NCBI GenBank assembly: GCA_035278025.1
Contig: DATEJK010000100.1
Coordinates: 62,001 to 126,000 of the forward strand
Direction of reading: 5' to 3'
Source: JAICWP01 sp035278025
Lineage (GTDB): Bacteria > Acidobacteriota > Terriglobia > Terriglobales > Acidobacteriaceae
DNA length: 64,000 nt
How positions within the stretch are numbered: the first letter of the stretch is position 1; every line of letters begins with the position of its first letter. The position numbers were made by a program, and so were the translations under genes. A model generated the notes under the pieces. The model was not told the DNA's origin, ran no database searches, and saw only the letters and a program-made list of their open reading frames with translations. Positions 25,589 to 34,788 of the stretch are shown one piece after another.

Positions 25589-27214
25589 ATGCCGCTCAAA
25601 ACAGGTGTGAAGTGGATGGCAGGCCTCATAATGGTTATGACCTTCGCCGGATGGGGTTGGGCTCAGGCCGGCACTCCGCCGCAGCAGGCTGCTGATAGCG
25701 CCGGGTTGACCGAGGCAGTGAAAGAACTTCAGCAACAGGTGGCTGAGTTACGCGCCGCGGTTGCTGAGGTGCACGAAGAGGCAGAACAGTACCGCCAGGA
25801 GACGCTCGCCCTCCGGCGGGAACTTGAGGCTCGCGCGGCGGAACATCGGGAACGGGAAGCAACCCAGAACTCAGCCCCTCTGCCTTATGGCAATGCTGCC
25901 ACGCCGTCCCAGGAGACTGCGCCGGCTGCCGCGTCATCTCAAAAGAATTCCACCGTTCAGAATCCTCAGCATGACAGAACCCAGAAGTTGGAAGAGGAAT
26001 ACCGGCTGCTAACAGGCGAACTGGCTGAGCAGTACCAGACTAAGGTGGAAAGCGCGTCCCGCTATCGGGTACGACTGTCCGGCGTTGCGGTATTTAACTT
26101 GTTTAGCAACTTCGGCACGGTAAACAGCGTGGACATTCCCACCATCGCTGAAGAAACGCTGCCGGGCCAGACGCATGGAAGCTCGGGAGCAACCTTCCGT
26201 CAATCGCAGCTGGGATTGTCGGTGATGGGGCCAGATTGGGCAGGAGCACATGCGCGAGGAGACATACAGTTCGATTTTGCCGGAGGATTCCCGAACACGC
26301 CCAGTGGGGATACGTTTGGCTTAGCGCGCGTCCGTACGGGAACCGTGAGGCTCGATTGGGCAAATACATCACTGATAGGCGGACAGGATGCTCCCCTATT
26401 TTCTCCGCTTTCTCCCACGTCAATCGCGACCCTGGCAACTCCTTCGCTGGCGTACATGGGCAATCTGTGGACGTGGGTGCCACAATTGCGAGTCGAGCAT
26501 CGGGTAGCGCTCTCGGAAACCTCGAATTTTTCATTTTCGGCGGGAGTTCTGGACTCGCTGACTGGCGAACCGCCCAGCGGGACCTTTTACCGCGGCCCCC
26601 AGGCGGGGGAGTCGTCGCGGCAACCGGGCTATAGCACGCGCATGTCCTGGACGGCCAGAGTTTTCGGGCAGCCGATGATTTTGGGCACAGGCGGTTACTA
26701 TGGCCGGCAAGACTGGGGTTTTGGACGCAACGTGGATAGCTGGGCAGGAACAGCCGACTGGACCATTCCCCTAGGATCGCTGTTCAGCGTGCAAGGAGAA
26801 TTTTATCGTGGACGCGGATTGGGAGGTTTCGGGGCAGCGGGCGACCGAAGCGTCGTGTTTAGCGGCCCGCCCAGCGTCAGCACAAGCCAGGTGCGAGGGT
26901 TGGACGTGATCGGCGGCTGGTCGCAACTCAAATTCAAGCCGGAGCCCAAACTTGAATTCAACGGCGGCTTTGGCCTGGACAACCCTTTTGCCTACGAACT
27001 GCGCGATTTTGCCTACGGGCAAAACTCGCCCTACGGGCAGTACTACCTGGACGCCGGTCTAGCCCGGAATTCGGGCTACATGTTCAACACCATTTATCGG
27101 CCACGTTCTGACCTGCTGTTCTCGTTGGAGTACCGCCAGATCCGCACGTTCGAAATAAATGCGAGAAAGCAGCATGCCGGACAAGTCAACCTTGTGATGG
27201 GAGTACTGTTCTGA
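25589..27214 (+). CDS. Outer-membrane beta-barrel protein with N-terminal coiled coil (DcaP/porin-like)
   Basis: 541 residues. Signal peptide about 1-26 (GWGWAQA), then a heptad-rich coiled coil (about 35-95; AVKELQQQVAELRAAVAEV, YRQETLALRRELEARAAEH), a low-complexity linker (about 96-130), and from about 150 on a Tyr/Trp/Gly-rich alternating sequence typical of porin barrels, ending in VMGVLF. Likely a trimeric channel in which the coiled coil holds the subunits or reaches through the periplasm; DcaP-type porins share this plan. GGGAG lies 7 bases before ATG 25589. One base separates its stop from the next gene (cupredoxin-like), so the pair is co-expressed, probably under the preceding two-component system. 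Confidence 0.78.
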   Translation: MPLKTGVKWMAGLIMVMTFAGWGWAQAGTPPQQAADSAGLTEAVKELQQQVAELRAAVAEVHEEAEQYRQETLALRRELEARAAEHREREATQNSAPLPYGNAATPSQETAPAAASSQKNSTVQNPQHDRTQKLEEEYRLLTGELAEQYQTKVESASRYRVRLSGVAVFNLFSNFGTVNSVDIPTIAEETLPGQTHGSSGATFRQSQLGLSVMGPDWAGAHARGDIQFDFAGGFPNTPSGDTFGLARVRTGTVRLDWANTSLIGGQDAPLFSPLSPTSIATLATPSLAYMGNLWTWVPQLRVEHRVALSETSNFSFSAGVLDSLTGEPPSGTFYRGPQAGESSRQPGYSTRMSWTARVFGQPMILGTGGYYGRQDWGFGRNVDSWAGTADWTIPLGSLFSVQGEFYRGRGLGGFGAAGDRSVVFSGPPSVSTSQVRGLDVIGGWSQLKFKPEPKLEFNGGFGLDNPFAYELRDFAYGQNSPYGQYYLDAGLARNSGYMFNTIYRPRSDLLFSLEYRQIRTFEINARKQHAGQVNLVMGVLF

Positions 27215-27215
27215 G

Positions 27216-27968
27216 ATGTTAACTCGAGTCATGCGGAGAATGGGCTGGTGGGCTCTGGCAGCGCTAACGCTTGGGCCGGGGTCGGCCTTGGGTCAGGGTA
27301 CAGTCCGGGGCCAGGTGTTGCTCCTTGATCACGCCAGGAAACATTCTCGACACGACAACGGGAATGTAGTGCTGTGGCTGACCCCAAAGAACCAGCCGAT
27401 TCCGCACTCGCAGCTGCTGCGAGATTTCAGAACTACCGGGCCGCTACGACTGGTGCAGCGGGACAAGGCTTTCCATCCCCATATCCTGGTTGTGCCAGCA
27501 GGAGCAGTGGTCAATTTTCCCAATGGCGATCCGTTCTTTCACAATGTATTTTCTCTGTTTGAGGGAAAGCGGTTCGACCTGGGTCTGTATGAAGCGGGCA
27601 CGAACCGCCGGGTTCATTTCGACAGGCCCGGCATCAGTTACATATTCTGCAACATTCACGCGCAAATGAGCGCCGTAGTGATTGCGCTTAACACTCCCTA
27701 TTATGCCGTTTCACGAAAATCAGGGGACTACAACATACCCGACGTGCCGCCCGGGAGCTATGAACTGCAAGTGTGGTACGAGGGGTCCACTGCCGAAGTG
27801 TTGAAAGCTTTAACCCGCACCATCACCATTCCGGAGACGGGCGCCTCGCTTTCCGCCATTCAGATTGTGGAAAACACTTCGCTTGTGCCCCACAAGAACA
27901 AGTACGGCGAGGACTACGATCCGGGCACCTACGATCCGCTTTACCAGCAGCAACAGAATGACAAATAA
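27216..27968 (+). CDS. Exported cupredoxin-like protein
   Basis: 250 residues with a signal peptide (about 7-26, ending GSALG). A plastocyanin-like core shows the type-1 copper set: H109 in PFFHNVF and the C-terminal loop C145-N-I-H148-A-Q-M151. A carboxypeptidase-regulatory-like beta domain follows (about 165-215; YNIPDVPPGSYELQVWYEG). This is the layout of methylamine-utilisation-like cupredoxins common in Acidobacteriota; electron carriage or copper handling in the periplasm is expected. Three in-frame ATGs (27216, 27231, 27240) can open the gene. The 63726-64000 product is a relative: both share VVPAGA/AVPQGA-V-FPN around the first His. Confidence 0.82.
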   Translation: MLTRVMRRMGWWALAALTLGPGSALGQGTVRGQVLLLDHARKHSRHDNGNVVLWLTPKNQPIPHSQLLRDFRTTGPLRLVQRDKAFHPHILVVPAGAVVNFPNGDPFFHNVFSLFEGKRFDLGLYEAGTNRRVHFDRPGISYIFCNIHAQMSAVVIALNTPYYAVSRKSGDYNIPDVPPGSYELQVWYEGSTAEVLKALTRTITIPETGASLSAIQIVENTSLVPHKNKYGEDYDPGTYDPLYQQQQNDK

Positions 27969-28020
27969 CGGCGGAAGGGCGATGGTAGAGTATCGCACCG
28001 AAAAATGAAGCCACTGTACG

Positions 28021-29811
28021 TTACAAGGGTAGCGCGCCGGCGTTGGCCGACCGGTTGGCGGAGAGAGAACCCGGGGCCGTTCCGTCCTGGTCCGCTCGTT
28101 GCATGATCTGGTAGTAACTGCCCTGTTTAGCCCAGAGCGCCGCGTGGCGGCCGCGCTCCACAATTCTTTTACCTTCTACAACCAGAATCTGGTCGGCGTG
28201 TTGCACCGAAGCTCGCCGGTGAGTTGCAATGAACGTGGTGCGCCCTGCCATCAGGCTGCGCAATGCCCTTTGCACCAAGAGCTCCGATTGCATATCGAGG
28301 CTGGACGTGGCCTCATCCAGAATAAGCACCCGAGGATCGGCAACAATCGCACGGGCGATCGCGATGCGCTGCCTCTCGCCGCCAGAAAGCTTCACCCCGT
28401 TTTCCCCGATGGGTGTGTCGTAGCCGCGGGGGAGATGAGACGCAAAAGCATCCACGTAGGCAGCACGGCACGCCGAGAGCACCATCTCTTGAGAAGCCTC
28501 CGGACAGCCAAACAGCACATTTTCGTAAATCGTGCCCTCAAACACCGTTCCTTCCTGCAGAACAATTCCCAGCAACCGGCGATAAGATTGCAAGGTGATG
28601 GTAGTCAGATCAATGCCATCCACCATGACACGACCGGAAGTAGGCTCGTAGAATCCGGCGAGCAAGTTGATGATCGTGGATTTCCCCGCTCCCGACAAGC
28701 CGACCAGGGCGGTTACTGTTCCTGGCGGTGCGACGAAACATACGTCCAGCAGAGCCGGCTCGGTCCCGCCATAGCTGAACGATACGTTTTCAAAGGCGAT
28801 TTCACCCTCGCACCGGCTCAACACAAGAGAACGCCTGCTGGACTCCGGTTCCGCCGGCAATTCCATGACTTCCCGGGTGCGTTCCAGGATGGCAACGGCA
28901 TCGGTGAACTGAGCTCCCGCACGGGTTAGCTGAACTACGGGCGGGACAAGAAATCCGACGAAAACAAAATAGGCAACCACAGTTCCCACGCTCATACCCG
29001 ATATCAGAACCGCGCTGCTTGCCAGGTAAGCCAGCAAAGCGATCACCAGTCCCGTCAGCAGGGTGGTAATGAAGGCGACCATGGCGTGAAGGTCGGCGGA
29101 GCGCAGCAGGTTTGAAGAGAGCCGGCGCACCCGTCGCTCGAACGCCGCCTGCATCCGTGACTCAGCACTGTATGCTTTGACTACCCGCATTCCGCGCAGC
29201 GATTCCGCCAGAAAGCTCCCTATTTCGCCCTGGATCTGCATGCGCTGCCTGAGCAGGGGGCGCATGATCCGCATCAATTGCGCAACAGCGATAGCAAACA
29301 AGCAGGCGCACGCCAGCACCACGGCGGTAAGCCGCGGGCTGATGTACACCAGGATTGCCAGCGTGACCAGCACCGTCAAAATGCTTCCTGCCGATTCCAC
29401 TAAGCCTGGCCCCAGCAGGTTTCGAATTCCTTCGAGATCGTTCATGATCCGGGAGTGCCACAGCCCGCTGGGGCTCTCTTCATAGTCACGCAAGCACAAC
29501 TGGGTAATGTGGCGATGAAGCTGCAGCCTCATTTCCGCCACCAAGCTTTCATTAGCCCTGGCGCTCAGTCGGGTGCGAAAGTACTCGGCTGTGGCTTGCA
29601 CCAGGGTTGCACCGGAAATAACGCCGACCAGCGGAAGCAACGCCCAACGCTGCCCGCCGCGCAGAACATTGTCCACCAGAAAACGCGAGGAAGCGGGTAA
29701 CACCAAGCTGGCGAGGCGAGCCACACACATCAGAGCCAGGCTCAGCCAAAGCAACCGCCTTTGCGGAGCCGTCAACGCGGCGATCGTGTGCCATGTCCAC
29801 GAACGTCTCAT
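28021..29811 (-). CDS. ABC exporter, fused permease and ATPase
   Basis: 596 residues, MsbA/type IV exporter plan: six TM helices in about 20-310 and an ATPase domain from about 345. The ATPase has Walker A GLSGAGKST, signature LSGGERQRIA, Walker B VLILDEATSSLD and switch His IATHR. It pumps an amphipathic or lipid-linked substrate across the inner membrane. It is the last gene of a minus-strand operon and overlaps the nucleotidyltransferase gene by 4 bp (ATGA). The neighbours (HprK-like protein, nucleotidyltransferase, flippase) point to polysaccharide or peptide-conjugate export. Confidence 0.92.
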   Translation of the reverse strand: MRRSWTWHTIAALTAPQRRLLWLSLALMCVARLASLVLPASSRFLVDNVLRGGQRWALLPLVGVISGATLVQATAEYFRTRLSARANESLVAEMRLQLHRHITQLCLRDYEESPSGLWHSRIMNDLEGIRNLLGPGLVESAGSILTVLVTLAILVYISPRLTAVVLACACLFAIAVAQLMRIMRPLLRQRMQIQGEIGSFLAESLRGMRVVKAYSAESRMQAAFERRVRRLSSNLLRSADLHAMVAFITTLLTGLVIALLAYLASSAVLISGMSVGTVVAYFVFVGFLVPPVVQLTRAGAQFTDAVAILERTREVMELPAEPESSRRSLVLSRCEGEIAFENVSFSYGGTEPALLDVCFVAPPGTVTALVGLSGAGKSTIINLLAGFYEPTSGRVMVDGIDLTTITLQSYRRLLGIVLQEGTVFEGTIYENVLFGCPEASQEMVLSACRAAYVDAFASHLPRGYDTPIGENGVKLSGGERQRIAIARAIVADPRVLILDEATSSLDMQSELLVQRALRSLMAGRTTFIATHRRASVQHADQILVVEGKRIVERGRHAALWAKQGSYYQIMQRADQDGTAPGSLSANRSANAGALPL

Positions 29812-31070
29812 TGCGTTACCGTTGCCAGCCCCTCATATCGAACGGCTTCTTTCGCTGCCGCTAAGCGGCGCTGCCAATTCGGCTTTTCCCTGAGGTAGCG
29901 CCACCCTTCACGGATGTGAAAAGCCAGTCGCTGAACGGCATAGCGATATTCCGCCAACCGGGCGGCCCAACTGCGTCTGGGTTCAGCCGGGTTCAGTTGC
30001 GTTGCAGAGTGGGGCCAGTGTACGGGCAACAGGCGCTGCCGCTGCAGGCGCTGCCATCGATTTCTGCCCATGAAGTCAGGGAAAAGAAAGAGGCTCAACT
30101 TGCTGCCGGGAAGGTTGTGCATTGCCCATTGCTGTCCATAGCGGTTTACCCACAGTCTGAGAACTGGATAATCGCCATTTATTTGTGGAGCCTCCGCCCC
30201 GAAAATAGTTGCGGCCAGCAATGTGACCAGGTGGACCGCCTTTCCTATGTATTCTCTCTCTCCGATCCTGTCTTGCACCGCGCGCCAGAAGACGAGTTCA
30301 GATCGCATACTGTGCAGAAAGCTGGCAATCTCGTACAGCCACGCCAACCGAAGCCAGAATTGCAAAACATGAGAAAGCACGTGCGTGCATTGGTGGATAA
30401 ACTGGTCCTCGGGGGAAAGAACTGGAAATACGAGGCCGGCGACCTGATGTGATTGGCATCTCGTCCAGATGTCCGGTAACTGTTCCAACTTCGCCACATC
30501 ATTGTTGTCCCAAACCGAGGGGTGGAGTTCCACCGAAGAATTCAAGCCGGCTTTGTAGATATCCTTCCTTCGGGGCAGGTCGCCGGCGCGCCGGGTGAAG
30601 GTAAAACTGGCGGGAGCGCTGTGCGCCCGCGAATACCCCAGGACACGCAGGACATCGCCGGCAAGATGGACGTCTTCTTCCGCGACCAGATAATCAAGAT
30701 CGCATTGATGGCGGGATGCCGGGTCAGAACAGTATTCCGGTACGAGAGAGTAACCTTTCAGCACGGCAAAATCCACGCCGCTACTGTCAAACCGGTGGTG
30801 TATAAGACGCATCTCCTCCAAAAATCTGCTGGATCGTTCACGGTTGTCCTCGCGGTTCCGCTGCAGGCGGACGAGTATGGGCGGAGGCAGGACGCCGGTG
30901 CCGTCTAAGCCCTCGAGATGCTTGAGAAAGTAAAATGCCAATCCGCTGGCATCGAGCCAGGGCAACAGCTGCTGCCAATCTCGAAGCCTGAAGCTATCCA
31001 GTAGCGCTACTGGGAAGGGTTTGTCGTACCGCAAGAACTCGATTACTTTTTGTTTCAAGCGATCAGCCAT
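29808..31070 (-). CDS. Nucleotidyltransferase-family protein (PF14907-like)
   Basis: 420 residues from ATG 31070 (MADRLKQKV). An open frame reaches back to 31166 but would overlap the HprK-like gene; the ATG has GAGG in front and follows that gene's stop by 8 bp. The block DFAVLKGYSLVPEY and then HQCDLDYLV, with the DxD metal site, matches the uncharacterised nucleotidyltransferase family often found with HprK-like proteins in exopolysaccharide and lasso-peptide clusters. Substrate unknown; it may transfer a nucleotide to a sugar or protein partner. Close packing with the neighbours supports a joint task. Confidence 0.72.
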   Translation of the reverse strand: MADRLKQKVIEFLRYDKPFPVALLDSFRLRDWQQLLPWLDASGLAFYFLKHLEGLDGTGVLPPPILVRLQRNREDNRERSSRFLEEMRLIHHRFDSSGVDFAVLKGYSLVPEYCSDPASRHQCDLDYLVAEEDVHLAGDVLRVLGYSRAHSAPASFTFTRRAGDLPRRKDIYKAGLNSSVELHPSVWDNNDVAKLEQLPDIWTRCQSHQVAGLVFPVLSPEDQFIHQCTHVLSHVLQFWLRLAWLYEIASFLHSMRSELVFWRAVQDRIGEREYIGKAVHLVTLLAATIFGAEAPQINGDYPVLRLWVNRYGQQWAMHNLPGSKLSLFLFPDFMGRNRWQRLQRQRLLPVHWPHSATQLNPAEPRRSWAARLAEYRYAVQRLAFHIREGWRYLREKPNWQRRLAAAKEAVRYEGLATVTQ

Positions 31071-31078
31071 CGCATGCC

Positions 31079-32524
31079 TCAGGGGGTCGCATCGGCGCGA
31101 TTCAAAGGCACACGCACGGGCGAGGATGCGGGCAGAACTGCGGGCGGCTCCTCGCGCAACAGCCACGAGAGCACTTTGTGAAGAATTTGTCTCAGTTCCG
31201 TGTCTGTGTGCGAGGCAGCAACAAAGGTGACGGCCCGCTCAAGGTTACGGTCGCACGCTGTAAACGAGTGCCCACCCAAGTTCAGGAATGACAGAGCATG
31301 AATGTTTAAGCCGCTTGTCGGGCTTTCGAGTGCTGGCCAGTCGGGTTCTTCCTGGATAGTCCAGCAGATGCCCGACTGGCATGACACGCCGCGGAATTCT
31401 GCTATGGACCGCAATGCCCTTGTAACGCGCTCGGAGTTGGTTGCAACCTGAACCGCTCGTCCGCGGTAGGAGAGTTGTTGCTGCTCCGGCAGCGGGGCAA
31501 AACGGCGTAACATATCCGGCCACTCCCGCCGCGTCATTTGCGGAGGCAAAGACGTCAATATCGGCGCAGACGGTCCCTGCTCGCAGAACCGGAGAATGCG
31601 GGTCGCGATTTCCTGCGGCGTGCCTCCGCAGCGCACATACCAGCTTTCCGCCTGGCAAAGCGCGCGAATAGTTGCGAGTTGCGTAGCGCGGTGCTCCGCC
31701 AGACATCCGGGCAGCCTCTCCAGGGTGCGCTCAAAATATCCCGCGATTTCATTGCCGGCAAGACGCAGGACTTCAAAGCCGGCTCCGGGCTGCCTGTCGA
31801 GGAGAAATATTCTCCCTGGACGGCAATAGGGGGCATACCTGCTCCCGTATTCTTCGGGACCGATTTCGAAGGCGAGTTCGCCATTGAGATGCATCACCGG
31901 AATGTGGGTGCGGAACTCGGGAAAATGGGCTACAGAATCGGGGAGCAGCTTTATTTTTGTCGGCAGTCCCCAGGCCAGAACTTCCGACCCCCGGCAGGAG
32001 AAGTAGGTCCAATCATCGGAGATGAAATCCAGTCCACGACGGGCCAATTCCAACGACAGGGTTGATTTCCCCGCTCCTGATTCACCGGTGATCAGCAGGC
32101 CCTCGCCCTTATACTGCAGGCAAGCGCAGTGCAGGGCGGTAACTCCAATCGGGGCGGCGGTAATGCCCAGCAGAATGGGGAAAATCACCCGCTTCCAATA
32201 GCCGGCGTCCTGGGCGGTGGTAAAAGAGAACCGGCCGATTACCTGGCGAGCTTGCAGATTGGTGAGCATGGAATCACCGGGGCCGTAATCGGCAAAGACC
32301 AGGTGATCCCGGCCGCGAAACTGCGGGACCTCCCATCGAGGGAGCGCGGCAGATTCTGAGTCAACGTAGATCTCTACATTCAGATCCACGAGGCCACAGT
32401 CGCTCCGCACCGGGAAGGTGTCCGCTGCCGCCTGAAGCACGGCGGCACAGTTGGAGCGGAGCCGCCATGCGGAACCAGCCGCGCTGAAATTCCTGTGCAA
32501 AGGCAATTCAGGATTTTGGACCAT
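31079..32524 (-). CDS. HprK-like P-loop kinase with internal duplication
   Basis: 481 residues from ATG 32524. The core has Walker A GESGAGKST (147-155) and SDDW (about 169-172), as in HPr kinase/phosphorylase relatives. N- and C-terminal flanks look like copies of one another: a strand-helix unit (WRLRSNCAAVLQAA versus VQVATNSERVTRALRSIAEF) followed later by a helix ending PILL/SWLL. A real HPr kinase is about 310 residues and lacks the second copy. Related proteins sit in exopolysaccharide/exosortase and lasso-peptide loci, where one type phosphorylates a peptide. The target here is unknown. An open frame to 32596 overlaps the methyltransferase and is not used. Confidence 0.75.
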   Translation of the reverse strand: MVQNPELPLHRNFSAAGSAWRLRSNCAAVLQAAADTFPVRSDCGLVDLNVEIYVDSESAALPRWEVPQFRGRDHLVFADYGPGDSMLTNLQARQVIGRFSFTTAQDAGYWKRVIFPILLGITAAPIGVTALHCACLQYKGEGLLITGESGAGKSTLSLELARRGLDFISDDWTYFSCRGSEVLAWGLPTKIKLLPDSVAHFPEFRTHIPVMHLNGELAFEIGPEEYGSRYAPYCRPGRIFLLDRQPGAGFEVLRLAGNEIAGYFERTLERLPGCLAEHRATQLATIRALCQAESWYVRCGGTPQEIATRILRFCEQGPSAPILTSLPPQMTRREWPDMLRRFAPLPEQQQLSYRGRAVQVATNSERVTRALRSIAEFRGVSCQSGICWTIQEEPDWPALESPTSGLNIHALSFLNLGGHSFTACDRNLERAVTFVAASHTDTELRQILHKVLSWLLREEPPAVLPASSPVRVPLNRADATP

Positions 32525-32576
32525 GCCAGCTCGTCTCCAGCTCAGACGCCGCTGCGGATGGGAGGTTACGCGATTT

Positions 32577-33266
32577 TCAAAGGCGGGGTTCGGCACAAAT
32601 CAGCAACTGGTACGCAAATAACCCGGGCCGCAGGTCCGCGAGCAGTTGCCACGCCGGCCGGAAGTGCCCGCTCAGTCTGCCCCCAATAACGGGATGAGAC
32701 TTCAGTACGCGGTAGCCGGCCTCCTGAATCATGCAACGCGCCGAATAAAAAGTGAAAAAGCGCAGGTGGGTGGCATCCAGGGTGCCCACCGGCTGGTAAT
32801 TGAACTTTCCGAACGCAATTTGCAGGCGGGTCAGCCAGTGGACGACATTGGGCAGGCAGATCACCACGTAGCTTCCACTTCGCAGCAGAGGACGAACTTG
32901 GCGCAGCACTTCGCAGGGTTTGACCAGATGTTCCAGCACATCTCCCATCAGAGCAACGTCAAATTCCGGCTTGAGACCGGCGAACCAGTCAGCGGAATTC
33001 AAGTCTCTGTTCAGCACGGTCGCGCCGGTTGCCCTGGCCGCCGCAGCTGCTTCATCATCTTTTTCGATAGCAGTGACGGCACAGTTCTGCCGCAGCAGAT
33101 GACGCGTGATGTATCCCGTTGAACAACCCAGTTCCAGGACTCTTTTCCCCGCTCCAACGTAGCTCAAGAGCAGGGAATTTCTGTGGAAACGGTCAGGATT
33201 ATCCAGCTTTTCGTAGCGGGCGCTGCGAAGTTCCTCGGTCCATAGATTGGTTCGGCACTCAGGCAT
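32577..33266 (-). CDS. Class I SAM methyltransferase
   Basis: 229 residues. SAM-binding motif I VLELGCSTGYITR (about 44-56), acidic motif II near IEKDD, and post-I EFDVALMGDVLEHL typical of the Methyltransf_23 group, followed by LRSGSYVVICLPN. Soluble. It overlaps the flippase gene by 8 bp on the 5' side and is followed 52 bp later by the HprK-like gene, all on the minus strand. O-methylation of a sugar or lipid-linked precursor is the usual job in such loci; nothing in the sequence fixes the acceptor. Confidence 0.88.
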   Translation of the reverse strand: MPECRTNLWTEELRSARYEKLDNPDRFHRNSLLLSYVGAGKRVLELGCSTGYITRHLLRQNCAVTAIEKDDEAAAAARATGATVLNRDLNSADWFAGLKPEFDVALMGDVLEHLVKPCEVLRQVRPLLRSGSYVVICLPNVVHWLTRLQIAFGKFNYQPVGTLDATHLRFFTFYSARCMIQEAGYRVLKSHPVIGGRLSGHFRPAWQLLADLRPGLFAYQLLICAEPRL

Positions 33267-34707
33267 TCACAGCTCCCCGGGTGCGCTGGTGCATGGTCCA
33301 CAGCAGCGGAAATGCGAGCAGCAGGTACAGAGTAGGAGGCAACAGCGCGGCTGCGTCGGAACCCGTGGCATAACCCTTGGCTGCATTGACTGTGACCAGA
33401 ACCAGGGCGACGAGTATCCATGGAGCCACTATGCTGCCAAAGCTTCTTAGCTTTAACAAGGCTGACATTGGGGCCACCACCGCAAACATGGCCAGCAGGT
33501 AGAGAAAATTGGCCAAGCTCGATATGTAAGCGACATCCGTCAATTGCGGGTCGCCCAGGGCGAGCAGCAACATCAGCTTGGTGAAGAGTACCGCTCCCTG
33601 CAGCAGCAGACACCGCGTCACTCTTCCCATGACGATTAATCTCACGCTGATCAACTGTCCGAGCACCAGGGGCGCCAGGCCGAGGCAAACAATGCGGGCG
33701 GCAGCAATGCCCGGGGCGTAGCGCGGCAGAATTACCGGCACCACCGCCGGCAACAGTAAGAATCCCAATCCCAGGAGGGCCGCCAGCGCATAGGAGAGGG
33801 TCCGGGCTGTACTTAACAACAGCCGCGTGATTTCGTCGGCAGAGTGACCGGTCGCGGCCACCGCGCTGGCGGCAGGAAACAGCACCTGCAACACGGCGTC
33901 GGCCGTGTTGTAAACCAGGCTGGAGACCAGCAGGCTAACCCCAAACAGCCCCAGTGCCAGCATTCCCATCCGCCAACCGATAAAGGCGCGGTCCAGCGTG
34001 GTGAGGAACACGAACATCATCGTCCACAGCAACAACTGGAGCGCTTTTCCCAGGTCCCTCCAACAGGGCCCCGCCAGAAGATAGGCTAAGCGGATTTTCT
34101 GCCGGAAAATGAAGTACAGAGCTGCACAAGAGCCCGCCAATGCATAGGCCAGCAGGACGCCAGTGAGGTGCTTCCACCAACCCAGGCCCGCAACCAGCGC
34201 CAGAGTGCAGCATGCATACAGGGTCAGGTAGAGGCTCAATGCCGAGAAACGCCGGTAAGCTCGCAGCCAGTAATTCACAAAAACGAATAGCTCTTGGGAC
34301 AGCACCAGCAGTGCCAGCAGCATAATCTGCACTGCGGTCACCCCGGATGGCCGCCAAAAGAGTCCTGCCAGCCCTATTAACGCAGCGGCAAACACACAGT
34401 TGGTCATGGAAAGGGAAAAGGCGAAATTTGTAACCTGCTCCGCTGCTTCACCGTCCTTAGCAGCCAGCAAGAATGGCACCTCTTTCTGCATCAGATTGAT
34501 GCTTCCCAGGTGCAGTTGAGCGCAGTAAAAGAGCACGACTGCAAACAGGCTCCACATCCCATACTCGCTGGGAACAAGGAAGCGGGCTACAACAAAACCC
34601 GTGATTGCTTGCATCACCTGTGCCGCACCGAAGGAAGGAACGAGACGTGCTGCGTGGACCCAGTGGCTGCCGGCGAGGTCCTCCGAGTTTTCTACGGCAA
34701 CCTGCAT
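33259..34707 (-). CDS. Polysaccharide flippase (Wzx/MATE-like)
   Basis: 482 residues with about 12-14 hydrophobic helices throughout and few charged loops; the pattern VNYWLRAYRRFSALSLYLTLY and late helices fit oligosaccharide flippases of the MVF/Wzx superfamily. It would move undecaprenyl-linked repeat units to the periplasmic side. First gene of a minus-strand operon. An 81-bp gap separates it from the divergent GT2-methyltransferase gene. With the initiating transferase at 40894 and the two ligase-like proteins, it completes a Wzx/Wzy-type set. Confidence 0.85.
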   Translation of the reverse strand: MQVAVENSEDLAGSHWVHAARLVPSFGAAQVMQAITGFVVARFLVPSEYGMWSLFAVVLFYCAQLHLGSINLMQKEVPFLLAAKDGEAAEQVTNFAFSLSMTNCVFAAALIGLAGLFWRPSGVTAVQIMLLALLVLSQELFVFVNYWLRAYRRFSALSLYLTLYACCTLALVAGLGWWKHLTGVLLAYALAGSCAALYFIFRQKIRLAYLLAGPCWRDLGKALQLLLWTMMFVFLTTLDRAFIGWRMGMLALGLFGVSLLVSSLVYNTADAVLQVLFPAASAVAATGHSADEITRLLLSTARTLSYALAALLGLGFLLLPAVVPVILPRYAPGIAAARIVCLGLAPLVLGQLISVRLIVMGRVTRCLLLQGAVLFTKLMLLLALGDPQLTDVAYISSLANFLYLLAMFAVVAPMSALLKLRSFGSIVAPWILVALVLVTVNAAKGYATGSDAAALLPPTLYLLLAFPLLWTMHQRTRGAVNA

Positions 34708-34788
34708 TGTGGGTGATGGGATGGCTGGGCAAAACCTGAGCGATTCGGGACGGGTTCACCCTAGCCGCACTGACTGCTAGACCAGCAC

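Noticed and set aside
28021..32524. Lasso-peptide gene cluster
   Set aside because: HprK-like, nucleotidyltransferase and ABC genes are present, but no asparagine-synthetase-like, PqqD-like or protease gene and no precursor is seen.
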